Of a DNA stretch of 64,000 nt, positions 45,513 through 57,940 are shown in pieces. Each line of letters opens with the position of its first letter. The stretch's first letter is position 1. The DNA is from Bubalus kerabau (Eukaryota; Chordata; Mammalia; Artiodactyla; Bovidae). Both the position numbers and the translations under genes were made by a program. Location of the stretch: contig NC_073626.1 in NCBI RefSeq assembly GCF_029407905.1, forward strand, positions 81,867,482-81,931,481, in the 5' to 3' direction. The notes under the pieces were generated by a model that worked only from the letters and a program-made list of their open reading frames with translations, was not told where the DNA came from and did not search any database.

Positions 45513-46920
45513 TTCTAGCTGTGACAGTGCTGTGAAGAGTATACAGTGTGGTTTCTTTGAAGAATGACATTAAGCTAACTTATACCAGTCTTAGGGAGGC
45601 TTGGTCTTAAGGAGCCAGTCTTAAGGAGGGTTTGGTCAGGTTAGAGGGGACCTTCTTAAATCACAGGAAGAATATCTGTGAAGGAAGGCAAAGCAGTCTC
45701 TTGGATCTAAATGATGAATCTCTGATGGGGATTTGAGAGACTATGGGAGATATTTCAGGTTGGGGTACTGCCCAATCATCATTCCAAGGAGCCAGGTGCC
45801 CATTCTGATGACTTCTGAGGCTGAACGTTTCTAAAATTTCAGGGAACAGAGCCAGGAGAGAAGGAACCATCAGTCCTGGCAACCTGATCCATAAGTCCTA
45901 ATGAAGTGGGTTACACAAGGAGCAGTGGCCAAATTATTTTGAGATCCTCCTGTTCTGTTGGAAATCCCAGTGGCATGTTAGTAACTCATCCCAATTTCTC
46001 TCTACTCCAGTTTCTGGAGCTCAGAGCATTTCCAGGGGGTGGGGGGAGATAACTTGCAAGATCAGATCATTATAATTGCAGGCTCAGCTCACCTGAGCCT
46101 CTGCCCTGGCTCATCATATAAGCCATGGATGCCACAGTTTCTCCTCACATATCCAATCTCATGCCCTTCCTCCCACCTGTGCTTGGTGGCCTCCCATGTC
46201 ATCTGTAGATTCTCCTTCTGTGCCATCTGAAAGCTTTATTATTATTTTTTAATCTTATAGCCCTTTTTTCTTATTCTCAGATGTCTAAAACTCTTTTTCT
46301 TTGCCTTCTGTCTTTCCTTTTCCCTTTTTGCTAAATCTATAAACAAGAATACCTTCTATTTCAAAAACACTTTTATATATTTCTTCTTGAATTTCTTCAT
46401 CTATTTTTTCTATTTATACATAAAAAATTTATTTGCAAATAAGAATATCTAATTCTGATCTCTAAGCCTTTGTTTTTACTCTTTGAGAAGACAGAATTGT
46501 CAAAAACAAGAAAAACTTAAGGACTTTTGACTGTTGTCTACATAGACTAAGTAATTTAGCAAATTCTTAGTTCTCATCTTTTAAAAAATACACTCTTGTA
46601 TTTGTTATAATATCTGAACTCTTTAATTCAGATTATTTTCAAATCGCTATTTAGTATCATGTATCTTAATTTCTATTTTTGAAATATGTGTTTAGTCCTG
46701 TAGTCATATTATAACAATTATTTTATTTAATATTTTTTAAACATATCCAGTGCTTACCATCAAGACTTTTTAATCATGAATTCAGTATTTTATTCATCTC
46801 TAGAACAACTAGAATATATCTTTATCAAGGAACTTTAGTCAAAATACCTGGGAATCTCTTACTGTTAATTTCTAAGAAAGATAACTTGCATATGAATAGA
46901 TTTTTCACCTTGAAATCTCT
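45512..46920. other. Single-copy intergenic sequence, AT-rich on the right
   Basis: No exon recognised. From about 46240 the sequence is T- and A-rich and could hide a decayed antisense L1, but I cannot align it by eye. Confidence 0.4.
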
Positions 46921-46924
46921 ACTA

Positions 46925-48860
46925 GGTGGAAAGAGTCCAGATGTTTATCCGCATGGAGTTAGTTAACTATACACTGGTCCATCAATACAACAAAATACTA
47001 TGACTATGATACTGTTTTTCAGAAAAAGAAAGAAAAGCTCTCTGCACATACTATGGAAAGATCTCAAAGTTCTAACAATGATGAAATGAAAACATTATGG
47101 CACACTGCATATCCGTGTTCATGGCAGCACAATTCACAATAGCTAAGAGGTGGAAGCAACCCCAAAATCCATCCATGGATGAATTAACAAAATGTAATAG
47201 AATATTATTCAGCCTTTAACTGAAGGAAATTCTTATACATGCAGCAACATGGAGGAATCTTGATGATATTAGGCTAAATGAAATAAGCTTGTCACGAAAT
47301 GATGCTGTATGATTCCACTTATATGAGGTATCAAAAGTAGTGAAATTCATGGAAGCAGAGACTGAATGAGAGTTGTCTGGTGCTTGAGGGTGGAGAGAGG
47401 AGGGAGCTGTTTAAAAGCTATAGAGTTCAGCTTTGCAATGAAAAAATTCTGGGGATTGGCTCCATAATAATGTCAATTAAGTTTTCATTTCAAACTCAAA
47501 GAAAGGCAATGCCAAAAAAAGTTCAAGCTACCATACAATTGCACTCATTTCACATGCTAGCAAGGTAATGTTCAAACTCCTTCAAGCTAGGCTTCAGCAG
47601 TATGTGAACTGAGAACTTTCAGATGTACAAGCTGGTATTTAGAAAAGGCAGAGGAACCAGTGATCAAACTGCCAACAATCATTGGATCACAGGCAAAACA
47701 GGGAATTCCAAGAAAACATTTACTTCTGCTTCTTTGACTACACTAAAGCCTATGACTGTGTGGATCACAACAAACTATGGAAAATTCTTCAACAGATGGG
47801 AATATCAGACTACCTTACCTGTCTCCTAAGAAAGCTGCATGTAGGTCAAGAACCAATAGTTAGAACCAGACATGAACAGCAGACTGGTTCAAAATTGGGA
47901 AAGGAATACATCAAGGCTGTATTCTGTCATCCTGATTATTTATATTTATATGCAGAGTACATACATCATGCGAAATGCTGGGCTGGATGACTCACAAGCT
48001 AGAGTCAAGATTGCCAGGAGAAGTATCAACAATCTCAGGTATGCAGATGATATCACTCTAACGGCAGAAAGCAAAGAGGAACTGAAGAGCCTCTTGATGA
48101 GGGTGAAGGAGGAAACTGAAAAAGCTGCCCTAAAACTCAACATTAAAAAAACGAAGATCATGGCTTCTGGTCCCATCACTTCATGGCAAATAGATATCTT
48201 GGGTTCCAAAGTCACTGCAGATGGTGAATGCAGTTATGAAATTAAAAGACGCTTGCTCCTGGGAAGAAAAGCTGTGACAAACCTAGACAGCCTTATCAAA
48301 AAGTGGAGATATCACTCTGCCGACAAAGGTCCATATAGTCAAAGCTATGGTTTTTCCAGTAGTCATGTACGGATGTGAGAGCTGGACCATAAAGAAGGCT
48401 GAGAGCCAAAGAATTGATGCTTTTGAATCATGGTTCTGGAGAGACTCTTGAGAGCCCCTTGGATAGCAAGGAGATCAAATGAGTCAATCCTAAAGGAAAT
48501 CAACCCTAAATATTCATTGAAAAGACTGATACTGAAACTCCAACACTTTGGCCACCTGATGTGAAGAGCCAACTCACTGGAAAAGACCCTGATGCTGGGA
48601 AAGATTGAGGGCAGGAGGAGAAGGGGACGACAGAGGATGAAATGGCTGGATGGCATCACCGACTCAATGGACATGGGTTTGAGCAAGCTCAGGGAGACAG
48701 TGGAGGACAGAGGACCCTGGTGTGCTGCAGTTTATGGGGTCACAAAGAGTTGGACGTGACTTAGTGACTGAACAGCAACAACATTACTAAACTGTACACT
48801 AAAAATGGTTAAGATGGTAAATGTCATGTTGTGTTTTTTCCACAATAAAATCATCATAGT
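46925..48860 (+). mobile_element. Old L1 3' end, split by BovB
   Basis: 'cacaatagctaagaggtgga', 'gaatattattcagcctttaa' and 'gtatgattccacttatatga' are sense L1 ORF2 C-terminal sequence. After the BovB, 'aaactgtacactaaaaatgg' and 'ttccacaataaaatcatc' complete the 3' UTR. Confidence 0.75.
47479..48783 (+). mobile_element. BovB LINE, RT to 3' end
   Basis: Sense BovB of 1.3 kb. YADD is intact at 48040-48051 in a 168-codon frame (47872-48378) that also contains ESKEELKSLLMRVKEETEKAALKLNI. Frameshifts occur before 47870 and after 48300, and part of the 'sdtvdfil' linker is deleted near 48192. It is non-functional. Confidence 0.93.
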
Positions 48861-48971
48861 ATAGAATATGAAAACATCAAGGTAAAAATAAATGGGTTCA
48901 AAATATAGATGTCTTTGTAGTTACTTGAATTTGCACACATGGTATAATATACATAGGAATATATCAATAGT

Positions 48972-49180
48972 GTGTGTGCTCAGTCACTCAGTCATGTCTG
49001 ACTCTTTGCAATCCCATGGACTCCAGGCTCCGCTGTCCATAGAATTTTCCAGGCAAGAATACTGGAGTGGGTAGCCATTTCCTTCTCCAGGGGATCTTTC
49101 CAACCCAGGGATCAAATCTGTATCTCTCACATCGGCAGGTGGATTCTTTTACTACCAGCACCACCTGGGAAGCCCCATAG
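48972..49180 (-). mobile_element. Bov-tA SINE, 7-bp flanks
   Basis: Reverse-strand Bov-tA ending 'accacctgggaagcccc'. Flanking caatagt lies at 48965-48971 and 49181-49187. Confidence 0.92.
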
Positions 49181-49187
49181 CAATAGT

Positions 49188-49539
49188 AGCCCTAAGTGGG
49201 TAGAATTTGGAACCCATAGATGTGGGAATCAGCACTGGGAGGGAGATTTTACACTGGAGAGTTGTTTTATATTCCATTTTTTAAACCATGAGGCTGTACT
49301 ACTAATTCATTAAAAATAAAATGAAGAAACTCAAACAGTGAATAGATGGTGTTTATCCTCCCCAGAATCCATCTCGCATTTCTCAGTAAGAGAGGTTATG
49401 TATCTGATAGAGCCCAAAATGTTTCTTTTTACCAATAGAACCTATTTACTGACTACTACGCAGAATAATGACTGCTTCCTCATCCTATTACTAGAACCTG
49501 TGACTATGTTTCTTTCCAAGACAAGCGGGAATTAATTGT
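49188..49539. other. Single-copy intergenic sequence
   Basis: No repeat or exon recognised. Confidence 0.5.
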
Positions 49540-50195
49540 GGATGGAATTGAGGTGACTTAAGATAAGGAGGTTATTCTGGATTATCAAGTGGGCTTAGTA
49601 TCATCACAAATTCTCTTACAAGGGGAAGAGAGGCAGGAGAGGGAGACTGAGGGACATGATGGAAGATTCTACCTGCTGTTGCTGGCTTTGAAGATGGAGG
49701 AAGGGGCCACAATCCAAGGGATAGGGAGGCCTCCAGAAGCTGGAAAATGAGAAGAAATGGAGTCTTCTCTAGCATTTCTGAAAGGAACCCAGACCTGCCG
49801 ACAACTTGATTTTAGACCAGTGAGACCTGGGTAGGACTTCTGACCTACAGGGGTACATGATAAAAAACCTGCTTTTTGTTTTTGAAGTTTGAACTTCTAA
49901 AAATTTATTTATTTATTACTGAAGTATAATTGATTTACAGTGTTATTTGAGTTTCAGTTGCACAGCAGTGATTCAGATATGGGTATGTGTGTGTACGTGT
50001 ATACATACATATATATATATATATGCTTTTTCAGATTCTTTTCCCATATAGGTTATTACAAAATATTGAGTATAGTTCCCTGTGCTATACAGTAGGTCCT
50101 TATTGTTTGTCCATTTTATATATACTTGTGTATATGTTACTTTTAAGTCATGAAGTCTATAGTCTTTTGTTACAGCTCTCACAGGACACAGTGAC
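49540..50195 (+). mobile_element. MaLR LTR (MLT1-like), split by L1
   Basis: 'ttctggattatcaagtgggc', 'gaagatggaggaaggggcca' and 'ttgattttagaccagtgaga' follow MLT1-type LTR order. After the L1 insert, 'cttttaagtcatgaagtc' and 'cttttgttacagc' give the LTR 3' part. Confidence 0.65.
49878..50147 (-). mobile_element. L1 3' UTR fragment in the MaLR LTR
   Basis: Antisense L1 3' end: 'tgaagtataattgatttaca', then 'tagttccctgtgctatacag', then 'aggtccttattgtttgtcc'. It includes a short TATA-rich run near 50009-50023. Confidence 0.8.
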
Positions 50196-50340
50196 TGTGG
50201 AGTGGTTTGAGGGCACAAAATTGCAACTCTGATTAGTCTCTCTAGAAATTTAAGTGTTTATTCATTTTATTCCAATTAAATTTGGACAAAGATGAATAGA
50301 AAAAAATTCCATGGATATTGGCACATCGTCATCTATTCTT

Positions 50341-50583
50341 GCCTGGAAAATCCCATGGATGGAGGAGCTTGGTAGGCTGCAGTCCATGGGGTTGCTAGGA
50401 GTCGGACACGACTGAGCGACTTCACTTTCACTTTTCACTTTCATGCACTGGAGAAGGAAATGGCAACCCACTCCAGTGTTCTTGCTTGGAGAATCCCAGG
50501 GACGGGGGAGCCTGGTGGGCTGCCGTCTATGGGGTCGCACAGAGTCGAACACGACTGAAGCGACTTAGCAGCAGCAGCAGCAG
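50341..50583 (+). mobile_element. Bov-A2 SINE, 11-bp TSD
   Basis: Sense Bov-A2, truncated at the 5' end of the first unit, ending in (AGC)n. Perfect TSD catctattctt at 50330-50340 and 50584-50594. Confidence 0.96.
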
Positions 50584-50839
50584 CATCTATTCTTTAATTT
50601 AGGAAAGAAAACTGAAATCAGAGTGATTCTATCCCTTTGAAAATAACATCATATTTTCCTATTTTCCTAATTGTGTGGTTTTACCTCTTCCTTAATCCTT
50701 GGGGGGGAAAATCTCTCACTACTCAATCAACAAATAGAAAATACAAAGGAACAAGAATCACCTTGAAATTAAATACAAATCAGGACATGTCTAGGTGGGA
50801 ATATTTTTCACAAATTGAGCTAATTTGCAGTTTTTCCTT

Positions 50840-51015
50840 GGTGTCAGACACAATGCTTTAATTCTGAAAACCTAATCAAATAGGAATGATAGTATCCCCA
50901 CTTTATTGATGATAAACCCAAAGCTTAAAACAGCTGAATAATTTGTCCGAGATACTCAGGTTTAAACCCATGTCTGTTGACTCAGAGCCCATGTTTTTAA
51001 GCACCGAGGTTCCCT
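50840..51015 (-). mobile_element. MIR SINE
   Basis: 'ccccactttattgatgataa', 'gctgaataatttgtccgaga' and 'aggtttaaacccatgtctg' are reverse-orientation MIR landmarks. Confidence 0.75.
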
Positions 51016-53235
51016 GCTCTTGCACCCTACTTCCTTTCCTCCTGGCTGTCCCCAGAAGCTCTGCCGTTCGCATCTTGCTTCTCTAACACCTGGCCTCTCC
51101 CTATGATGTATTTCTCACCATAGATTTTATCACGTTATCTTTTTCCATTACAATTAGTCTCTGAAATCATTGATCCCTATTTTGCTAATATCACCTCTAC
51201 TCTTTACTGCTTTCAACATAGATTTTAATATACTATTGTACTTTCAGTGTTCATGAGTGAGTGATCGGGCTTTGCTTTTTTTGTTTGCTTGTTTTTAAGT
51301 CTGATCATTTAAAATAATTCTATATTGAAGCTTATTTGCCCTTTCATCTCGATTCATAGAAACATAGGAAAACACAAAGTAAATACTTTCTAATTTTTTC
51401 CTGTTTTCTGTGTCAGATTCCCTCCTTCACTCAAATTCATGGCATCTTTTGGGGTCTCTTGGGTTCTACATTCCACAGAAGAGAAGATAGCTCCATTAGT
51501 AAAAAATAATAAGAACTAACAATTCCCCAACTTCCACATGGAGAGTGGAGGCATCTCCCCAGTGGATCCTGACTTACAAGGACCACCCAGGTCTGAGTCT
51601 AACCAGCATGATCTAATGCAGCTTTCCTGAACTAAAAAAAGGACTGTGTACTGCTTCCTGCTCTTTTGATTCAGCGCAAAGCAATTTGTCCTTTCATATT
51701 AGAAGTTGTTTGCAATTTTTCCTCTTTAATTTTGTCAAAATTTTAGCAGAAGCATGAAAAATACAGTCGCCAGAGTGCATTAATTACTGAAGCTTTCTGT
51801 TTATATGCCTTCTTGAAGCCTACTTCACATACAACGATTTCATTGACCGTCTGTCTGGTTTCAGCCATTGCCTCACTGCCCAACAGGGCATTTTTAAGGA
51901 CATGGGGAAGGAAGGAGTGATGAAGTTTCTATAAATGGATGCACACTGTGTATGCTCTACTCTGTCTTAGCATTTACTAATGTACCTTTGAGGTAAGGAT
52001 CCACGTAGGACAAAGGGCCTGGGTAGGTGTCTCTTACTCCCCCTCCTCCCCTCCACTTCTCTCTTCTGCAGAGCCAGGCTCTTCTGACTCACAGGGTGCA
52101 GTCTTCACTTGCCACTGTTCTTTTTACCACATGCCCTTGTCTGGGCTTGGTTTCTAGACAAATTCAGACTATCAAAACATTGATAGTTCTTCTTGCTTTT
52201 TCGTGCTCTCATTACCTTGTAATTCACTGTAACCTTTCATTGTTCTTGCAATGCAAGTGAGAAGAGGGAATGAGGACCACTCACAAAAACCAGAAGTCAG
52301 CTCCAGGAAGATAATTTTGCTACATAAGTGTTTCTTGTTTGCATCCTTCTCATCTTCAGCAGGAGCTGCCATCTCTGAACACCACTTTTCCATCCCTAGC
52401 TACTTGCTCTATTTTCTCTTGTCTTCCTCTTCTTCACTTCTTTTTCCACTTCCATTTCTTCCTCTTCTTTACTCCTTGTCCATTTCTTTCTGAAGCCCAC
52501 GTAGGCTCTGTCCTCACAGGAACAAAGATTTTCTGTGTTTAGCTGGCAATTCTGTTCTGTTCCCTATTGCTTGTCATCTTGAATTGCAGGCCTCTGGAAC
52601 TGGCGCTGGTTGCCTGTCTCCCATTCAGCACCGTGAGCACTCTGCTTATATGTAACCCCCTTTCATCCTCAAGGCTGCACATGGTGTTCCTTCCAGGAGG
52701 TCCTACTGTACTCTTTTCTCCATCCTACTGTGCTTTTACCAACTGTAGGTTATACTCAGATGATTTACTGAGCCTCATCTGTAACCTGTCTATGATTTCT
52801 ATACACTTGCTGAGAACCTTCTGTACCCCTAAATGAAAAGCACTTGGCAGGGAGTTAACCTTATCTTTCCTTTGCCACAATTCTATTTCATGCCTGTGTC
52901 AATGAAACCAACTCCTCAACTGTCTGCTCCTTTTACTGAACCATCCCATATGTCACAATTTCTTCTTAACATATCATAGAATCTTTGATCCTTAGGATTG
53001 AAAAAGATCTGAAAGTAATTTAGTTATATATAATGACATGAGGATAAAATGACATAAAGTTAAACAATTATGATGTGAAATTAAATATACAATATGATCT
53101 TGTGAGTGTGTATATGTGTGTGTGTGTCCTGAAGGAGGTAGACTTCACAATGTTAACAGGTTTGTCTCCGGGTGGTACAGTTACTCTCGTTATTAATCTT
53201 CTTTCCTACACTCACTCACATTTTCTTTAATAAGT
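51016..53235. other. Single-copy intergenic sequence
   Basis: 2.2 kb without a recognised repeat, apart from a short TG run at 53105-53129. Pyrimidine-rich parts near 52380-52490 give frames of up to 89 codons with no domain. No splice-bounded exon could be supported. Confidence 0.5.
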
Positions 53236-53239
53236 AATA

Positions 53240-53500
53240 CAAGAAATAATAGGAAACACTGGAGAATCATTTTTAAAATTCCAAGGGGACATTTTTTCCG
53301 CCTAGAATTCTATACCAATCCAATTAATTATCAATAGCACACTAGAATGCAGACGTGTCAGACATGAAACCACTGAAAAATTTATCTTCAATTTGTCCTT
53401 TTAGGAAGCTCGGTGAAAATGATTATAAAAGAAGGGCGTAAGCCAATGAAACAGAAGACATAGGATGTAGGAAACAAAAAAAAACCCAAACTGAAAAAGT
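53240..53500 (+). mobile_element. Possible ancient LINE (HAL1/L1-like) fragment
   Basis: 'cctagaattctataccaatc', 'cagacatgaaaccactgaaa' and 'gtaagccaatgaaacagaag' follow the order of an old L1/HAL1-type segment. Divergent, so low confidence. Confidence 0.35.
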
Positions 53501-53774
53501 CTTTGAAAAAATAACTATTAATAGGAAAGGGGACATGAAAATAGTCATGGAAAGAAACCACCTTAGAAAGAAGGAAAGCCTGAAAGGGAGAGCTTCTGTT
53601 TTGCTTTTTCCTTTGGAGGAAATAATTAAGAAGAAATTAGCTCTGTGTCCCTAGATGTCATTTTCAATGGATAGAGTCAGTCACATGCTTAGTCATGCAG
53701 CATGTATTACGTGTCATAGCACTTGCTGCTCAGAACAGAGAACTAAAAAAAAATCTGTTTTTATGTAGCATAAG

Positions 53775-53935
53775 AAGATAATGGCTATTATCTCCTTTAA
53801 CTGCCCCCACAGCCCATTTTACAAATGAAATCGTTTCTAATTCAGAGGGTTTGCTCAAGGTTGCCAGTCAACAAGTGCCAGGGGCTGACACTGAAACATG
53901 GACTTAAAGCCTGTATTGTCTTTCCTCTGTTCAAA
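53775..53935 (-). mobile_element. MIR SINE
   Basis: 'gcccattttacaaatgaaat', 'ttgctcaaggttgccagtca' and 'gacttaaagcctgtattg' are consistent with reverse MIR. Confidence 0.6.
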
Positions 53936-54680
53936 GTTTTTTGTGTCTTCTTTGGGTGGGGGTGGGAGAAAAGTCTTTGCTAGGAAATCTGCTTTCTTAG
54001 AATTGTATACTTAGCAAAAAGGGTGAGGAAAAGAATTTTAAATCTCTCCTGGCTGGCCATTTTGCAGACGACGTGTCTGGATAAATCTGCACCTGATCGT
54101 CTATGACAACCCGCTCTTGTACAGATGGGACGCCCAGCAGATGATGCTGTAGCCACAGCCTGAATTACTGCCGCACTTCCCAAAGTGTCTGCTCAGCACA
54201 ACTGCAAGTGGAAAATAAACTTGTAAACCATTGTCAGTGATGTAGCTCAAAGACTTTATATACTGAAATATCTTTAGAGTTGTTTTTCATTGCAGTCCGC
54301 CCTTTTTCAATGGGCAGAATTCATTTTCTCTTTAAGTGTGCTCGGTGAGGGCAAGACAGAGGGTGAAAGGAAGATGAAGGTCTGATTTCCTGGTGTCCTG
54401 TGTGAAATATTCAATACACTCTCTTCTTCAAAGTAAGGATCACTCTCTTTTTTCCTCTCTTCACCCCACATGACCTCACCTCACCACACCATACAAAACA
54501 CCTTCTCCAATAGTCTGTCACTCTCAGGCAAGCCACTCCAAGGTACCAAAACTCTGTATCCAACTGGGAAAGATTTGCTGGGTATGGACAGGTGTGTGGC
54601 CTCACTGGTGTTAAGTGTGACACAAGCCCCCAGCCAACCTCAGGTTTGGTTAGCACAGGAGTTTCAGGTTTCAACTCTGC
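53936..54680. other. Single-copy intergenic sequence
   Basis: No exon or repeat recognised. Reverse frames of 67 and 87 codons lack domains. Confidence 0.5.
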
Positions 54681-54818
54681 AAACCAGGAACTGCCTGGGT
54701 TCTAACCCCCAGCTCCATCTCCACGAAGCTCTGTGACTCTAAACAAGCTATGTAATTTCTCTGTGCCTTGACTTTCTCTAAAGTAGGAATGATAACAATA
54801 GCCCTTTCTTTGTAGGAT
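54681..54818 (+). mobile_element. MIR SINE
   Basis: 'aactgcctgggttctaaccc', 'ctctgtgactctaaacaagc' and 'tttctctgtgccttgacttt' give the MIR core in forward orientation. It is cut at the right by BovB. Confidence 0.85.
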
Positions 54819-56330
54819 TTTCAGTTCAGTCCAGTTCAGTGACTCAGTCGTGTCCGACTTTGCGATCCCATGGACTGCATCCCACCAGGCTTCCCTGTCC
54901 ACCACCAACTCCCAGAGCTTACTCAAACTCATGTGTCCATTGAGTTGGTGATGCCATCCAACCATCTCATCCTCTGTCATCCCCTTCTCCTCCTGCCTTC
55001 AGTCATTCCCAGCATCAGGGTCTTTTCAAATGAGTTGGTTCTTTGCATCAGGTGGCCAAAGTATTGGAGTTTCAGCTTCAGCATCTGTCCTTCCAATGAA
55101 TATTCAGTACTGATTTCCTTTAGGATGGATTGGTTGGATCTCCTTGCTGTCCAAGGGACTCTCAAGAGTCTTCTGCAACACCACAGTTCAAAAGCATCAA
55201 TTCTTCATCACTCAGCCTTCTTTAGAGTCCAACCTCTAACATCCATACATGACTACTGGAAAAACCACAGTTTTAACTATATGGACCTTTGTTGGCAAAG
55301 TAATGTCTCTGCTTTTTAATATGCTGTCTAGATTGGTCATAACTTTTCTTCCAAGGAGCAAGCGTCTTTTAATTTCATGGCTGCAGTCACCATCTGCAGT
55401 GATTCTGGAGCCCTCCCCAAAATAAAGTCTGTCACTGTTTCCACTGTTTCCTCATCTATTTGCCATGAAGTGATGGGACTGAGAGTGTAACAGGCAGGAA
55501 GGCCAGGGGGTCTCCAAAGGGATGAAATAGGCTTCTAGACATTTTTTCTCTCTCCCTTAAGTGGCAGGAGGAAACAAGTATTAGATTTTTTTCCCCCTTT
55601 CTCCATACAAATTTAAAAAGAGGGTTCTCTTAAAATTCTGTGCTGCCATGATGACACCTGGCTCCAGCTGAACTTAACTTTTCTCAAACCTTGAGCTAAC
55701 CAATGCATTTTTCTTATGGAAATGTTTGTCTTAAGCTTTGTTAATGAACCATGTATTTATCCTAGACTCTGTCGTTCTTCAAGTCAGTTCCACCTAAAAC
55801 TCAGAACCCACTTGACAAAACTGTATGTTTTACTCACACATTGTTCTCCTAATCTATGTTAATGAAACTATATATTTACTTGGAAACCCGCCTTTCTTCA
55901 AGATTCATGTCAATCATTTCATGGCCCGGGATGACTCACCTGGTGCCAATGTTCTCTCAAAATGCATGTTGTAGGTATGGGACCTGGTGCCAGTCTCTGA
56001 GTTTTGAAACATTTCCTTTCTCTAATTAGCAGAATGCTAGTAGCTATATAACATCTGGCTAAAGACTAGCCAGAAGACCCCCTTCTGATATCTATGTCAG
56101 AAGTTTTCTCTATTTCTTTTATACTTTAATAAAACTTTATTACACAAAATCTCTGAGCAATCAAGCCTTGTCACTGGCCCCGGATTGAATTCTTCTCCTC
56201 CAGAGGCCAAGAATCCCAGCATATTTCGTGGTTGAGCAATAACCTTTCAGGACCAGATGCCATGATCTTAGTTTTCTGACTGTTGAGTTTTAATCCAACA
56301 TTTTCACTCTCCTCTTTCACTTTCATCAGG
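54819..56330 (-). mobile_element. BovB LINE, antisense, split by an LTR
   Basis: Antisense BovB 3' portion at 54819-55479, continuing at 56250-56330 ('ccagatgccatgatcttagt'). A 770-bp LTR separates the two. Its protein frame is broken by several stops and a gap near 54856. A plus-strand frame of 149 codons (54870-55319) is a shadow. Confidence 0.94.
55480..56249 (+). mobile_element. Solo ERV LTR with 4-bp TSD, inside BovB
   Basis: It reads TGAGAGTGTAACAGG at the start and AATAACCTTTCA at the end. TATA-like TATATAAC is at 56045-56052 and AATAAA at 56128-56133. The TSD GGAC (55476-55479, 56250-56253) is confirmed because removing the insert restores BovB. A 4-bp duplication fits a class I (gammaretrovirus-like) integrase. 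No internal viral genes remain, so it is a solo LTR formed by LTR-LTR recombination (inference). Confidence 0.92.
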
Positions 56331-56535
56331 TTCCCCAGGTGGCACAGTGGTAAAAAATCCACCTGCCAATGCAGGCGCTGCAGGAGACTTGGGTTCAATC
56401 CCTGGGTTGGGAAGATCCCCTGGAGGAGGGCATGGCAACCCACTCCAGTATTCTCATCCGGATAATCCCATGAACAGAGGAGCTTGGCTCAGCTACCGTC
56501 CATGGAGTCACAAAGAGACACGACTGAGCCACTGC
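56331..56535 (+). mobile_element. Bov-tA SINE
   Basis: Sense Bov-tA from 'ttccccaggtggcacagtgg' to 'cacgactgagccactgcgga'. It sits at the truncated 5' end of the antisense BovB. Confidence 0.92.
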
Positions 56536-57815
56536 GGACACGTGCACAGACGCAAAGTGAGGCCGTATATGTAGAGCACTACTGGCAAAGCATGTGGGTG
56601 ATGGGGGGGGGGGAGGGCAGCAGTTAATCAACTTTCTTTTCTCCTGCCATCCTAGCCTCAAAATAACTTGCCCTAGGTTTTCAACAGATTCCCAGAGTAT
56701 GATCTGTCTCCATGTAATTGACTCTGGATTTGATAAGCAATCAGTTTTCATTCTCAACTCTTCTCCCTGATCAGACACCATGTCCTCTTTAGAAACACAC
56801 TCAGCTCTGAGGCCTCAGGTCAAGTCCCCTGACCCTGCTGGCACTAAACCAGCAGACTCCAAACACTTCTTTCCTGTCCAAGAATGAGCACCTTTTTCAT
56901 TCTACAGCTGTTCCTCCCCTGGTACTTCACAAAACTGCTAACTTGGAAATCTGTGGTAGGATGCTGGCAAAAATTTGGTAACTTCCTCAAACTTATACAT
57001 TATTAAGAGTTTTGAAATGGCCAAATGAAGTTTCCAAAAGGAAAATACTTTCTCTTCAAAGCCAGAAAAATGCAACTAGTGTTCTATGTCAGCTGTCTGG
57101 GCTACTGTATCTTCAGCTTGAACACAAAAGAAGATTCCCCAATTTACAAACCTCCTCCGTGGGCCTCCAGGACAGTCTGAGTCCTCTGGGTTTGCTAATT
57201 GGGGATTAGGAGGTAAACCGGCGTCCAAACTGCTTTTAACCTACAAGGACTCTGAAAACCAAAACCAACAATACCTGTGAAGGAAAAGAAAACCTACCTT
57301 TTCTTTAAAGATTGGGGCTCTGCCAGAATCCAGCCTAGGCCTGTCTCTATCTTCCTCCGTTTCTCTTTCCTGTACTCTTCTCTCCTCACTTTACACACAT
57401 TCACGGCTTAATAACCAACTCTAAACGCGCAGACCTGTGGGAGAAAGGTAGCCCCCACCCTCTCCTTTCTTTCCAATGAAGAGGAACGCTCACCTCAAGA
57501 ATGGCGCCCTGCCGTGAGTAAGCAGAATGATGGCGTCTTGAAAGACCAGTTCCCTGGGAGACTCATGGTTTCTTTCTTTCTCTTGGCTTAACTGTTAAAG
57601 ACCAATTGGCAGTCACTCGGGAGGAGAGGCTTGGAGCTTCGGCCCCTTGCTCTGCCTATCCTCTCCGTGCAGCTGAACTGGTCCGTTGCTCTAAGGCCTG
57701 TCGCTTCAAAGAAGCCCAGGCCTCTCCCTGCTGCTGTTGTTGACTTCCGCCTTCAGCCGGACTTCCACCTTTCTCTTCACTCTGATTGGGCCCAGGTGTA
57801 GATACTTGATACTTA
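56536..57815. other. Single-copy intergenic sequence
   Basis: Includes a G-tract at 56604-56613. A mildly GC-richer part around 57420-57780 has a few CpG sites but no island. No exon supported. Confidence 0.45.
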
Positions 57816-57940
57816 ATAGCAACCCACTCCATTACTCTTCCCTGGAAAATCCCATGGACAGAGGAGCCTGGTAGGCTACAGTTCATGGTTGAGAAGAGTC
57901 GGATACGACTGAGTGACTTCACTTTCACTTTCTCTCTGAG
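57816..57940 (+). mobile_element. Bov-A unit (5'-truncated SINE)
   Basis: Sense SINE body from 'tagcaacccactccattact' to 'gacttcactttcac', without the tRNA-derived head. Confidence 0.9.

Noticed and set aside
54870..55319. 149-codon plus-strand frame
   Set aside because: Shadow of an antisense BovB. The same amino-acid pattern recurs opposite every BovB copy (for example at 40175-40729 and 44690-45169).
57420..57780. CpG-island promoter
   Set aside because: Only a few CpGs, no sustained GC richness, and no recognisable downstream exon.
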